NCBI RefSeq assembly: GCF_041902845.1
Contig: NZ_CP159486.1
Location: 558,001 to 622,000 of the forward strand
Direction of reading: 5' to 3'
Source: Limibacterium fermenti
GTDB taxonomy: Bacteria; Bacteroidota; Bacteroidia; Bacteroidales; Dysgonomonadaceae
Length of the DNA: 64,000 nucleotides
The position numbers and the translations under genes were made by a program. The notes under the pieces are model-generated. The model searched no databases, was not told where the DNA came from, and worked only from the letters and a program-made list of their open reading frames with translations. Positions 1-6,206 of this stretch are shown here, piece after piece (positions within the stretch are counted from its first letter, which is position 1; each line of letters starts with the position of its first letter).

Positions 1-857
1 AAGTTGATTCTGTTGAAAACAAAGTGCTTCCTATTGAAGGGGGTGAGTTTACAGCATACCTTACCTGCAAAGGGCAGGGCGCCTCGGTAGATATCCCGGA
101 AGATGCCAAGTCGTGGTTGTCAATTTCTTCTGTCGAATCGGCCGGTGAAGAAGTGGTTGTGAAATTCAAAGCGGCAGCTAATGCCGGTGGTGACCGTGGA
201 ACAACCATCATATTCCGTACCACGGACGGGAAAAAAGAGTATACAACAGAAACAACACTGAGTCAAACAGGTGCGATTGTGGACGCTTCGGTGGCTGAAT
301 TCCTCGCCGCTGCAGTGAGTGACACGCAATATCGTCTGACAGGTGTGATCACCAAGATTGATAATTCTACATATGGTAATTTATACCTTAGGGATTTCTC
401 CGGTGAAACCTATGTATATGGTATTGACGGTTTCCGGGAAAAAAATCTGAAAGTGGGTGACATCATCACCATTGTCGGAAAACGCGCCGAATATAAAGGT
501 ACTCCGCAAGTCGGCGGTGCCGTTTTGGAAAGCGTTATTCCTGTGACTGTTTCTACTATTGCCGAGGTGTTGACCAAACCCGATTCCGACCATGATTATT
601 ATATGCTGACCGGTGAAATTACGTCGATTACCGGTAAGGACTACGGTAATCTTTATTTGAAAGACGGCGACAGCGAGATTTATGTGTATGGCTGTTATCC
701 GGGTTATGGTGCAACTGGCGACGATAGGAAAGGCTTGATAGAAGCCAAAGGTATTAAAGTGGGAGATCACCTAACCGTTATTGCAAAAAAGAGCTCTTAT
801 AAAGGAACAGCTCAACTTGCAAATGGTATTTATTTCAGCCACGAAAGTGCGAAGTAA
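1..857 (+). CDS. BACON / tandem OB-fold surface protein (5' end missing)
   Basis: The reading frame is open at the window edge (first full codon at base 3), so the N-terminus, probably with a lipoprotein signal, lies outside. The visible 284 residues begin with a BACON-like beta-sandwich (LPIEGGEFTAYLTCKG to about residue 95), a domain Bacteroidota use in secreted or surface proteins as a spacer or glycan-adhesion module. Two consecutive OB-fold-like repeats follow, each with the pattern YRLTGVIT..YGNLYLRD..YVYG..KVGD.ITIVGK..YKGTPQ. This layout is common in surface proteins of unknown activity in this phylum. No catalytic motif is seen. A terminator follows the stop. Function beyond extracellular binding is not supported. 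Confidence 0.8.
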   Translation, partial: VDSVENKVLPIEGGEFTAYLTCKGQGASVDIPEDAKSWLSISSVESAGEEVVVKFKAAANAGGDRGTTIIFRTTDGKKEYTTETTLSQTGAIVDASVAEFLAAAVSDTQYRLTGVITKIDNSTYGNLYLRDFSGETYVYGIDGFREKNLKVGDIITIVGKRAEYKGTPQVGGAVLESVIPVTVSTIAEVLTKPDSDHDYYMLTGEITSITGKDYGNLYLKDGDSEIYVYGCYPGYGATGDDRKGLIEAKGIKVGDHLTVIAKKSSYKGTAQLANGIYFSHESAK

Positions 858-917
858 GTAATACGAAACCATATACCCTAAGTAATGTGACACGCAGCAT
901 ATGTGTGTGACAGATAA

Positions 918-956
918 TAAAAACCGTGTAACAATAAATTTGTTACGCGGTTTTTA
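918..956 (+). terminator. Rho-independent terminator
   Basis: A near-perfect hairpin (AAAACCGTGTAACA paired with TGTTACGCGGTTTT, loop ATAAATT) ends in a T run 60 bases after the BACON gene. It would end that transcript. Confidence 0.85.
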
Positions 957-1096
957 TTGATAGTGTTGTCGTGCATGATTAATAAAATTTGAAAGAGAGT
1001 GTGTCAAGTGTATTATAAAATAATAGGAGGCTGGTTTTATATCCTCTATAGAAAATTTCGGGGCGTGTGTGGAAATCTTTGGCCAGTTTTGCAGGA

Positions 1097-1285
1097 ATGC
1101 TTTATGAGCATGCCGGAATGAATAAAAAGCAAGCAAAAATGTCCGGGAAGCACCTAAAAATGTCTCGGAAGCGTGTGAAAATGGCAGGAAAACATCGGAA
1201 AATGGCCGGGAAATGCCGGAAAATGGGAGGAAAACGCTAAAAAATGGCTGGGAAGCGTGGAGAAATGTTTCGGACGGACCAAAGA
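1097..1285. repeat. Nine 21-bp degenerate direct repeats
   Basis: The trinucleotide ATG recurs at 1097, 1118, 1139, 1160, 1181, 1202, 1223, 1244 and 1265, exactly every 21 bases. The unit is roughly AAAATGGCNGGGAAGC followed by five variable bases. Because 21 is a multiple of three, reading frames stay open on both strands. The plus strand can encode a 47-residue Lys/Arg-rich heptad peptide (1097-1240, KMAGKHR-type units). The minus strand gives Phe-rich heptads such as LPFSGIS. Neither looks like a normal protein. The tract lies in a 560-base gap between the terminator at 956 and the next gene, whose promoter follows it. Its role is unknown. Confidence 0.85.
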
Positions 1286-1356
1286 GCGAAAAAAACACGC
1301 GGAAATTCCATTCCTTATATGATTTTTTCAAAACTACAAAATAAATTGAAGTAAAA

Positions 1357-1387
1357 TTGCTTTTGTCAAAATTTGTCTCTAATTTTG
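1357..1387 (+). promoter_or_regulatory. Bacteroidota-type promoter
   Basis: TTG at 1357-1359 and TAATTTTG at 1380-1387 (TAnnTTTG) are separated by 20 bases, matching the phylum's sigma-factor consensus. It lies 31 bases before the next start codon. Confidence 0.55.
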
Positions 1388-1418
1388 CCTTCATATTAAC
1401 CAATTAAATGGATAGAGT

Positions 1419-2114
1419 ATGACAGAAGAATCTGCATCTACTGCCCATGACGACAGTAAAGACAAAAAGACACGTGGAATGTCTATGGAACAACGCATCG
1501 AAAAAATGCACACTGCATTTACCAATGGCAAACTACCGACGATTTTACCACATCTGGAACCGGTAGGGTACACCGCTGAGAAACTCGACGGGAATCTGGC
1601 AAAAGTGGAAACACTCCTGCAACTCAATCAGCAACAACAAAAGGAACAGAGCGAACAGTATGCCGGAACGGATAGCTTTAACAAGAAACGCGGAGAAATT
1701 CACGATCAATATATGAAGCATCGCGGCTTGTTGAAGATTTATTTTGAAGATAATCTGCAGGTATTTGTCCAATTAGGACTGAACGCGCGGGTGAAGAAAG
1801 CGTATGGAGACTGGTTGAACATCGTGCTGAGTTTTTATACACAGCTAAAAAATACGCCAGCGTTGCTCGAAGAAATTCCCAATGCCGGTGTCCCGGCTAC
1901 GGAAGTGGATGCTGCGTTGGCCGCTGTGGCCGCATTGCGAGCCTTGAAAGAAGGGCAGAAAAAAGAGGTCTCCGAGGCACAGGCAGCTACCGAAGCCCGG
2001 GATAAGTTGTTTGACGAACTCGACCCCGAATACCGTAAATTCATTAAATATGCTAAAATACTACTCAAGGATGACCAGTCGCTCGAAGCATTGGGCATTG
2101 TGGTAAAGCGATAA
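1419..2114 (+). CDS. Helical hypothetical protein
   Basis: This 231-residue protein has no signal peptide or membrane segment, so it is probably cytoplasmic. The first 25 residues are charged and polar (TEESASTAHDDSKDKKTRG). The rest is predicted helical, with Gln/Glu-rich stretches (LLQLNQQQQKEQSEQ) and an Ala-rich helix (AALAAVAALRALKEGQKKE) ending in a conserved-looking DPEYRKFIKYAKILLKDD segment. I do not recognise the family. It stands alone, preceded by the 21-bp repeat tract and a promoter at 1357-1387, with the toxin-antitoxin remnant on the opposite strand downstream. Confidence 0.75.
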   Translation: MTEESASTAHDDSKDKKTRGMSMEQRIEKMHTAFTNGKLPTILPHLEPVGYTAEKLDGNLAKVETLLQLNQQQQKEQSEQYAGTDSFNKKRGEIHDQYMKHRGLLKIYFEDNLQVFVQLGLNARVKKAYGDWLNIVLSFYTQLKNTPALLEEIPNAGVPATEVDAALAAVAALRALKEGQKKEVSEAQAATEARDKLFDELDPEYRKFIKYAKILLKDDQSLEALGIVVKR

Positions 2115-2182
2115 AAATGCGCTAGGGGTATTACACTGTGGAAAGCGGAGATCATTCTTTGAAAAAAGAGGACGCTTCGCTT

Positions 2183-2254
2183 TTCTTTTTCATAAAGAAT
2201 TTCAGATACTTCCTTGAGATATTCACGAACATCAGGGGCAAAAAGGATTTTCAT
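2183..2254 (-). pseudogene. Truncated RelE/Txe-type toxin remnant
   Basis: The start codon overlaps the stop of the upstream antitoxin by 4 bases, as in an intact type II pair. The first 24 residues (MKILFAPDVREYLKEVSEIL then YEKE) look like the beginning of the Bacteroidales RelE/Txe-like toxin family, which is normally about 100 residues. After YEKE the frame loses resemblance to the family and runs antisense into the neighbouring gene. The catalytic part is gone, so no active toxin can be made. Family membership rests on a short segment and on synteny with the antitoxin. Confidence 0.65.
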
Positions 2255-2472
2255 TTTTGACCGCTGTAGATTCTTTTTATATCTTCCCTAACGCCCTGCA
2301 TTAATTCTTCTCGTGTTAAACTGTTTTTTATATCTTCATCCGTAATAAGCCGCTCTTTTACAACCAAATGTATCAGCTTTTTACCTCTCTTTACGACCAC
2401 CGGTTCGGTTTCTGCCAAATCAAAATATTTCTTTTGTCGGGCTCTTAACTCCGAAGGACTAATGACTATCAT
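2251..2472 (-). CDS. Phd/YefM-type antitoxin (orphaned)
   Basis: This 73-residue protein starts MIVISPSELRARQKKYFDLA and continues with VVVKRGKKLIHLVV, the typical N-terminal DNA-binding fold of Phd/YefM antitoxins in Bacteroidales. The C-terminal part (EDIKNSLTREELMQGVREDI) is the toxin-neutralising helix region. It should repress its own operon and formerly neutralised the toxin encoded next to it, of which only a 24-residue stub remains. An imperfect palindrome with two GTAC half-sites (about 2497-2513) lies just upstream and could be its operator. It resembles, but is not identical to, the intact antitoxin at 22395. Confidence 0.8.
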   Translation of the reverse strand: MIVISPSELRARQKKYFDLAETEPVVVKRGKKLIHLVVKERLITDEDIKNSLTREELMQGVREDIKRIYSGQK

Positions 2473-2670
2473 AATGATTCTATTTTATTATTGAATTGTA
2501 CAAGATAATGTACGAAGATACTCATTTTTTGGAAATAAAGACGAATGATTATTTTGACGCCTCCCGTCCGTCTGACGCAGGGTAGATTTTCCTGTGAACA
2601 ATCCGCTCGTAAAAATGTTAAACAATCAGTTTATTTACTCACATTTATTTACTAAAAACTACATTTGAAA

Positions 2671-3006
2671 ATGGGAAAATTTGTAATCAGCAAAAGAAAG
2701 AACGGAGAGTTTCAATTCAATTTGAAAGCCGGAAACGGTCAAGTTATTCTATCCAGTGAAGGATACACGACCAAAGTCAATTGTATGAAAGGCGTCGAGT
2801 CGGTACGGAAAAACTCGCACGACGAAAGTTTGTATGAGAAAAAGACTTCCAGCAACGGAAAGTTTTTCTTCAACCTGAAAGCGAAAAACGGACAGATTGT
2901 TGGAAACAGCGAAATGTATGAGTCGGAATCTTCGCGCAATAACGGCATTCAGTCGGTGAAGAGCAATGCACCCGATGCATCTCTCGATGATCAAACGCTT
3001 GAATAG
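2671..3006 (+). CDS. DUF1508 (YegP-like) protein
   Basis: The 111-residue protein consists of two tandem copies of the about 50-residue DUF1508 / UPF0339 repeat: MGKFVISKRKNGEFQFNLKA..GQVILSSEGY and then GKFFFNLKAKNGQIVGNSEMY. In the family each repeat is a small beta-rich unit and the proteins are cytoplasmic with no established activity. ATG at 2671 is preferred over the in-frame TTG at 2665 because MGKF is the usual family start. It is monocistronic, and a hairpin separates it from the convergent tRNA gene. Confidence 0.85.
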   Translation: MGKFVISKRKNGEFQFNLKAGNGQVILSSEGYTTKVNCMKGVESVRKNSHDESLYEKKTSSNGKFFFNLKAKNGQIVGNSEMYESESSRNNGIQSVKSNAPDASLDDQTLE

Positions 3007-3033
3007 CTTTTTGGCAAAATGCGGAATAAAAAA

Positions 3034-3068
3034 AGATCGGATTATTATTGTTAAATATAATCCGATCT
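3034..3068 (-). terminator. Terminator of the tRNA-Gln transcript
   Basis: An 11-bp perfect inverted repeat (AGATCGGATTA / TAATCCGATCT) is followed on the minus strand by a run of seven T. It sits 33 bases past the 3' end of the tRNA and, being symmetric, may also end the convergent DUF1508 transcript. Confidence 0.8.
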
Positions 3069-3100
3069 CCGGTTTTCATGCAATTTATTCAGGTAATACT

Positions 3101-3173
3101 GTTGTCCCACTAGGATTCGAACCTGGACTGGCTGAACCAAAATCAGATGTGCTGCCATTACACCATGGGACAA
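3101..3173 (-). tRNA. tRNA-Gln (anticodon TTG)
   Basis: The minus strand folds as a tRNA: acceptor stem TTGTCCC/GGGACAA, D arm around GGTGTAATGGCAGCAC, anticodon arm CTGA-TTTTGGT-TCAG with anticodon TTG, and T loop TTCGAAT. CCA is not encoded. Two stem positions look mismatched (the base pair next to CTGA/TCAG, and one pair in the T stem, CCAGG/CCTAG), so it departs slightly from an ideal cloverleaf. It is immediately upstream of its own terminator and downstream of tyrS on the same strand. Confidence 0.9.
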
Positions 3174-3263
3174 TCCTTCTATGCTTCGTGAAAAGCAGTG
3201 CAAAAATAGAATAATAATTGTAATTGGCCAAATGTTGGCCGTACTTTTTTTGTTTTTCTTTTG

Positions 3264-3292
3264 CCGGGGGGCGCTTGGCGCGACACCCCCGG
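3264..3292. repeat. GC-rich dispersed palindrome, copy 1
   Basis: CCGGGGG/CCCCCGG arms enclose GCGC-TTG-GCGC. Read on the minus strand it shares the pattern GGGGGTGTCG-nn-CCAAGCG with the palindrome at 15298-15325, so the two look like copies of one short dispersed element. It lies in the 140-base spacer between tyrS and tRNA-Gln. No T run follows on either strand, so it is not an ordinary terminator. Confidence 0.6.
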
Positions 3293-3313
3293 AAAATACG
3301 TTTCGCAATCCCG

Positions 3314-4606
3314 TTAATCGGCAATCAGCAAGAAATAGTTCTTTTTGCCGCGTTGCACAACGATATATTTGCCGGCGATCAGATGCGATTCGCCGATCGG
3401 TTCATCAAACGCGTTCACCTTTTCTTTATTGATGGTCACCCCTGCGCTCTGGATGGTTTTGCGCGCTTCGCCTTTCGAAGGGAATACCTCGGCCTCTTCC
3501 GTCAGCAAATCCACCGCTTTTATGCCGGCATGCAGTTTCTGCTTGTCGATGCGGAATTGCGGTACGCCTTCGAATACTTGCAGGAATGTCTCTTCGTCGA
3601 TGGCGTGTAATTGCTGCGAGGTGGCTTTTCCGAACAAAATTTCCGATGCGCTTACCGCCGCCTCGTAGTCGTCGCGCGAGTGTACCATCACGGTTATTTC
3701 CTCCGCGAGCCTTTTCTGTAGCGGGCGTAAGTGCGGGGCAGCCTGTTGTTCGGCCACGAGGGCCTCGATTTCATCCTTGCTGAGCGCGGTGAAGATTTTG
3801 ATATATTTTTCGGCATCGCTGTCGCTCACATTCAACCAAAACTGATAAAATTTATAAGGCGATGTATAACGGCGGTCGAGCCAGACGTTTCCGCTCTCGG
3901 TTTTGCCGAATTTGCCCCCGTCGGCTTTGGTAATCAACGGGCAAACCAGTCCGAAAGCCTCTCCGCCTTCGATGCGCCGGATCAATTCCGCTCCGGTCGT
4001 AATATTTCCCCATTGGTCGGAACCGCCCATTTGCAGGCGGCAGTTCTTTTCCCGGTATAAATGTACGAAATCGTATCCCTGGATTAATTGATAGGAGAAT
4101 TCCGTAAACGACATTCCTTCGCTCGATTCGGCGCTCAGGCGTTTTTTGACGGAATCTTTCGCCATCATATAATTCACGGTGATATGCTTCCCGATATCAC
4201 GGATGAAATTCAGGAAAGAATAATCTTTCATCCAATCGTAGTTGTTAACTAAGACAGCCTTGTTGGGAATATTACTCTCGAAATCGAGGAATTTCGCCAA
4301 TTGCGCTTTAATCGCTTCCTGATTGTGTCGCAGCGTTTCCTCATCGAGCAGTTTCCGCTCGGCCGATTTCATCGACGGGTCGCCGATCATGCCGGTAGCT
4401 CCGCCCACCAATGCCATAGGCGTATGTCCGGCTCTTTGGAAATGTTTGAGTATCATCACACCCACTAAGTGTCCGATATGCAACGAGTCCGCTGTGGGAT
4501 CGATTCCTACGTATCCGGAAGTGCGCTCTTTTAATAACAGTTCTTCTGTTCCGGGCATAATATCTTGTATCATGCCTCTCCAACGGAGTTCTTCTACAAA
4601 ATTCAT
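3314..4606 (-). CDS. tyrS: Tyrosyl-tRNA synthetase
   Basis: This 430-residue class I aminoacyl-tRNA synthetase charges tRNA-Tyr with tyrosine in the cytoplasm. The Rossmann catalytic domain has the HIGH signature at residues 43-46 (SLHIGH) and the KMSKS-equivalent KFGKT at 232-236. Tyrosine-pocket segments GYVGIDPTADSLHIGH and SYQLIQGYDF..QMGGSDQWGN are intact. The C-terminal 80 residues form the S4 RNA-binding domain (ITINKEKV..GKYIVVQRGKKNYFL). Length and order match bacterial TyrS of the KFGKS subgroup. A promoter (4644-4651) lies 37 bases before the start codon. The tRNA-Gln gene follows downstream on the same strand. Confidence 0.97.
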   Translation of the reverse strand: MNFVEELRWRGMIQDIMPGTEELLLKERTSGYVGIDPTADSLHIGHLVGVMILKHFQRAGHTPMALVGGATGMIGDPSMKSAERKLLDEETLRHNQEAIKAQLAKFLDFESNIPNKAVLVNNYDWMKDYSFLNFIRDIGKHITVNYMMAKDSVKKRLSAESSEGMSFTEFSYQLIQGYDFVHLYREKNCRLQMGGSDQWGNITTGAELIRRIEGGEAFGLVCPLITKADGGKFGKTESGNVWLDRRYTSPYKFYQFWLNVSDSDAEKYIKIFTALSKDEIEALVAEQQAAPHLRPLQKRLAEEITVMVHSRDDYEAAVSASEILFGKATSQQLHAIDEETFLQVFEGVPQFRIDKQKLHAGIKAVDLLTEEAEVFPSKGEARKTIQSAGVTINKEKVNAFDEPIGESHLIAGKYIVVQRGKKNYFLLIAD

Positions 4607-4643
4607 AACGTCTTGTTTCTAAATTCTTTTAATAAAATGGATA

Positions 4644-4651
4644 CAAAGATA
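4644..4651 (-). promoter_or_regulatory. -7 promoter element of tyrS
   Basis: On the minus strand TATCTTTG (TAnnTTTG) lies 37 bases upstream of the tyrS ATG, leaving a leader of about 30 bases. No clear -33 box was found. Confidence 0.55.
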
Positions 4652-4771
4652 CGACTTTCTTTTCGAAACAAAACCATCGTAAACATTCAATTCGGCAGAA
4701 TTTCCCCCGCCTGACGTCTAACGGCTTCCCCCCCCTTGACGGGTAAAGCGGGGAGATCGCCGGTTTCTTAT

Positions 4772-4804
4772 CCGTCAAACCGCCTGCCCGGAGCGGTTTG
4801 ACGG
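4772..4804. repeat. 11-bp perfect inverted repeat upstream of the small RNA
   Basis: CCGTCAAACCG and CGGTTTGACGG flank an 11-base loop, and related GACGG/CCGTC words occur just upstream (4735-4750). No T run follows. It sits 52 bases before the promoter of the 6S-like RNA and could be a regulator site or a dispersed palindrome. Confidence 0.6.
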
Positions 4805-4855
4805 TAAACAGGGCATAATTCGAATGAAAAAGTCTGTTTTTACTCAAAAAAAGCA

Positions 4856-4863
4856 TACCTTTG
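4856..4863 (+). promoter_or_regulatory. -7 promoter element of the 6S-like RNA
   Basis: TACCTTTG fits TAnnTTTG exactly. The predicted transcript start is near 4870, at the beginning of a long rod-like RNA fold. Confidence 0.65.
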
Positions 4864-4869
4864 TTACGT

Positions 4870-5055
4870 TAAAAAAACGGGAAGCGTTTTTGGTATTGTC
4901 CTTACTTGAAACCTCGACAGTTTCTCAACATCAAGGATGATAGCTATAAATGCTCCGCGCCTTCGTTGGCGTGGGGCTGTTGTCTATCATTTGGTGTGGG
5001 AAGTCGAGGTCCTCAAGTTTGTGATATGGCTAACAGTTCTCACGCCTCTTTTTTG
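4870..5055 (+). ncRNA. Structured small RNA, 6S / Bacteroidales-1-like
   Basis: About 185 bases between a phylum-type promoter and a T run (5049-5054) fold into one long interrupted hairpin. CTTGA (4905) pairs with TCAAG (5013), ACCTCGAC (4911) with GTCGAGGT (5003), ATGATAG (4937) with CTATCAT (4984), and CCGCGCC (4955) with GGCGTGG (4968, one G-U). Size, rod shape with large internal bulges, and isolated transcription match 6S RNA, the RNA polymerase decoy, known in this order as the Bacteroidales-1 class. That identification comes from shape, not from a covariance match. A 64-codon frame overlaps it but has no protein-like features. The zinc-ribbon gene begins 48 bases further on. Confidence 0.6.
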
Positions 5056-5102
5056 TATATTACCGGACTTGGGGAACGGCCCGGAAATAAACATTTGTAA
5101 CG

Positions 5103-5402
5103 ATGAATCACGATGAAAATGCATTCCGTCCGCGGCGGCAGCCGGAAGAGGCGAAAGACGACAGAATCTACTCCACCACATGTCCTCATTGCGGAGCGGA
5201 AGTATATTATAAGCTTGAGGTGAAAGATGAAAAGAGACTTTATTGTTTGTCGTGCGGAAAGCAATTGCCTAATCCGCACTACGACCCGTCCGACCCGCGG
5301 CGCCGGCGGCGGCTCTTAAGCCAGGGCCTGGCGATAGCGCTCGTTATTGCGGTGTTTGCCGCCGCTGCCTGGTTCTTGTTGCGGTATACCTTTCCCGCGT
5401 GA
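5103..5402 (+). CDS. Zinc-ribbon protein with one C-terminal membrane helix
   Basis: This 99-residue protein has a charged N-terminus, a zinc ribbon formed by CPHC (about residue 27) and CLSC (about residue 48), a very basic linker (DPSDPRRRRRLL) and one C-terminal transmembrane helix (GLAIALVIAVFAAAAWFLL). The arrangement suggests a tail-anchored inner-membrane protein with the metal-binding domain in the cytoplasm. I recognise no named family. It lies just downstream of the 6S-like RNA and may be transcribed by read-through from that promoter. Confidence 0.75.
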   Translation: MNHDENAFRPRRQPEEAKDDRIYSTTCPHCGAEVYYKLEVKDEKRLYCLSCGKQLPNPHYDPSDPRRRRRLLSQGLAIALVIAVFAAAAWFLLRYTFPA

Positions 5403-5443
5403 GCGATGGACGATGGTGTGTTGTCCGTGCGCTACTTCCTGTA

Positions 5444-5857
5444 TCAAACAAAATTCACTTGACTCAATTCATTGGCAAAACGATGAATTGCGGTCTCTAT
5501 TTTCTTAATCGTTTCAGGGCGGGGCTTTTTCACGCCGTTCAAATAATGGCTTAGCTGGCGTTGGTTGATGCCGGTAATTTTTTCCAATCCCGACAACGAA
5601 AGCATATCCGAATAATGGGCTAAAAACGAAGCAGCATCATATTTAAACGTAAACTCCCAATCATCAGGGAACTCCTTTCCTTCTGCGGTGTAAAGCGCTT
5701 TCATTTCAGCCGCCGACTCATAGAAGTCTTCTATACACTCTTGTACAGAGTTTCCTTCGCCCAATAATCCGAACGGTAATCCATATTCTTTTTCAGAATC
5801 GATAACCGCTTCAAAACGTTTATCGGGTCCCGTTTCAATAATTACATCTATTTTCAT
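5444..5857 (-). CDS. hicB: HicB-type antitoxin
   Basis: The 137-residue protein joins an N-terminal HicB partial RNase H-like fold (MKIDVIIETGPDKRFEAVID to about residue 50, with PFGLLGEGNSVQECIEDF) to a C-terminal Cro/CI-type helix-turn-helix (LEKITGINQRQLSHYLNGVK). In HicAB systems HicB sequesters the HicA mRNA interferase and represses the operon through its HTH. The gene follows the hicA remnant by 28 bases on the same strand. Its frame is intact although its partner is frameshifted. Confidence 0.88.
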   Translation of the reverse strand: MKIDVIIETGPDKRFEAVIDSEKEYGLPFGLLGEGNSVQECIEDFYESAAEMKALYTAEGKEFPDDWEFTFKYDAASFLAHYSDMLSLSGLEKITGINQRQLSHYLNGVKKPRPETIKKIETAIHRFANELSQVNFV

Positions 5858-5885
5858 ATTTATTCCTCCGTTTTTTACTCAGCGG

Positions 5886-6075
5886 TCAAAGTTTAATTCC
5901 TGAGTCTTTACTGATTGATTTCATTGTTCCATATTTAACTTCTTCAGCCTTATGATAGCTGAGTGCAAACTTTTTTCCGGTAATAGGACTGTACCATATC
6001 GGATGTTTGCCTCCATCATAAACCCAATAGCAACCGCCGGTTTTTAATTTTTTTTTCAATCTCTGAATATTTCAT
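5886..6075 (-). pseudogene. hicA: hicA toxin with a +1 frameshift in an A9 run
   Basis: From ATG at 6075 the frame reads MKYSEIEKKIKN and then stops early at a TGA. In the next frame it reads TGGCYWVYDGGKHPIWYSPI, then TGKKFALSYHK and KSISKDSGIKL to a stop at 5886. Together these are a complete HicA (double-stranded-RNA-binding-like mRNA interferase with the conserved GGKHPIW histidine segment). The break lies in a run of nine A (T9 at 6048-6056 on the plus strand). Eight would restore SEIEKKLKTGGCYW. It could be a true inactivation, slippage-based switching or a sequencing error. HicB follows 28 bases downstream. Confidence 0.85.
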
Positions 6076-6142
6076 TATCTCAAATATTCGTTTGATTAGC
6101 ACTCTGCAAAGGTAGTATATTGAATACTTATCGGCAAAAAAA

Positions 6143-6168
6143 GGTGCATTCTCCGAAGAAAATGCACC
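6143..6168. terminator. Bidirectional terminator
   Basis: GGTGCATT and AATGCACC flank a 10-base loop. A-rich and T-rich runs on either side allow termination on both strands. It separates the OmpA/TPR gene from the hicAB pair, all on the minus strand, and mainly serves the former. Confidence 0.75.
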
Positions 6169-6206
6169 CCTTGAAAAAAAATTCAATTGTAAAAAAGAAG
6201 AATCGC

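Noticed and set aside
954..1403. Minus-strand 149-codon frame with Phe-rich heptads
   Set aside because: It is open because the 21-bp repeat keeps frame. The composition is not protein-like, and it overlaps the terminator and a promoter.
4906..5100. 64-codon plus-strand frame
   Set aside because: It overlaps the base-paired 6S-like RNA. The peptide has no motif and no ribosome-binding site.
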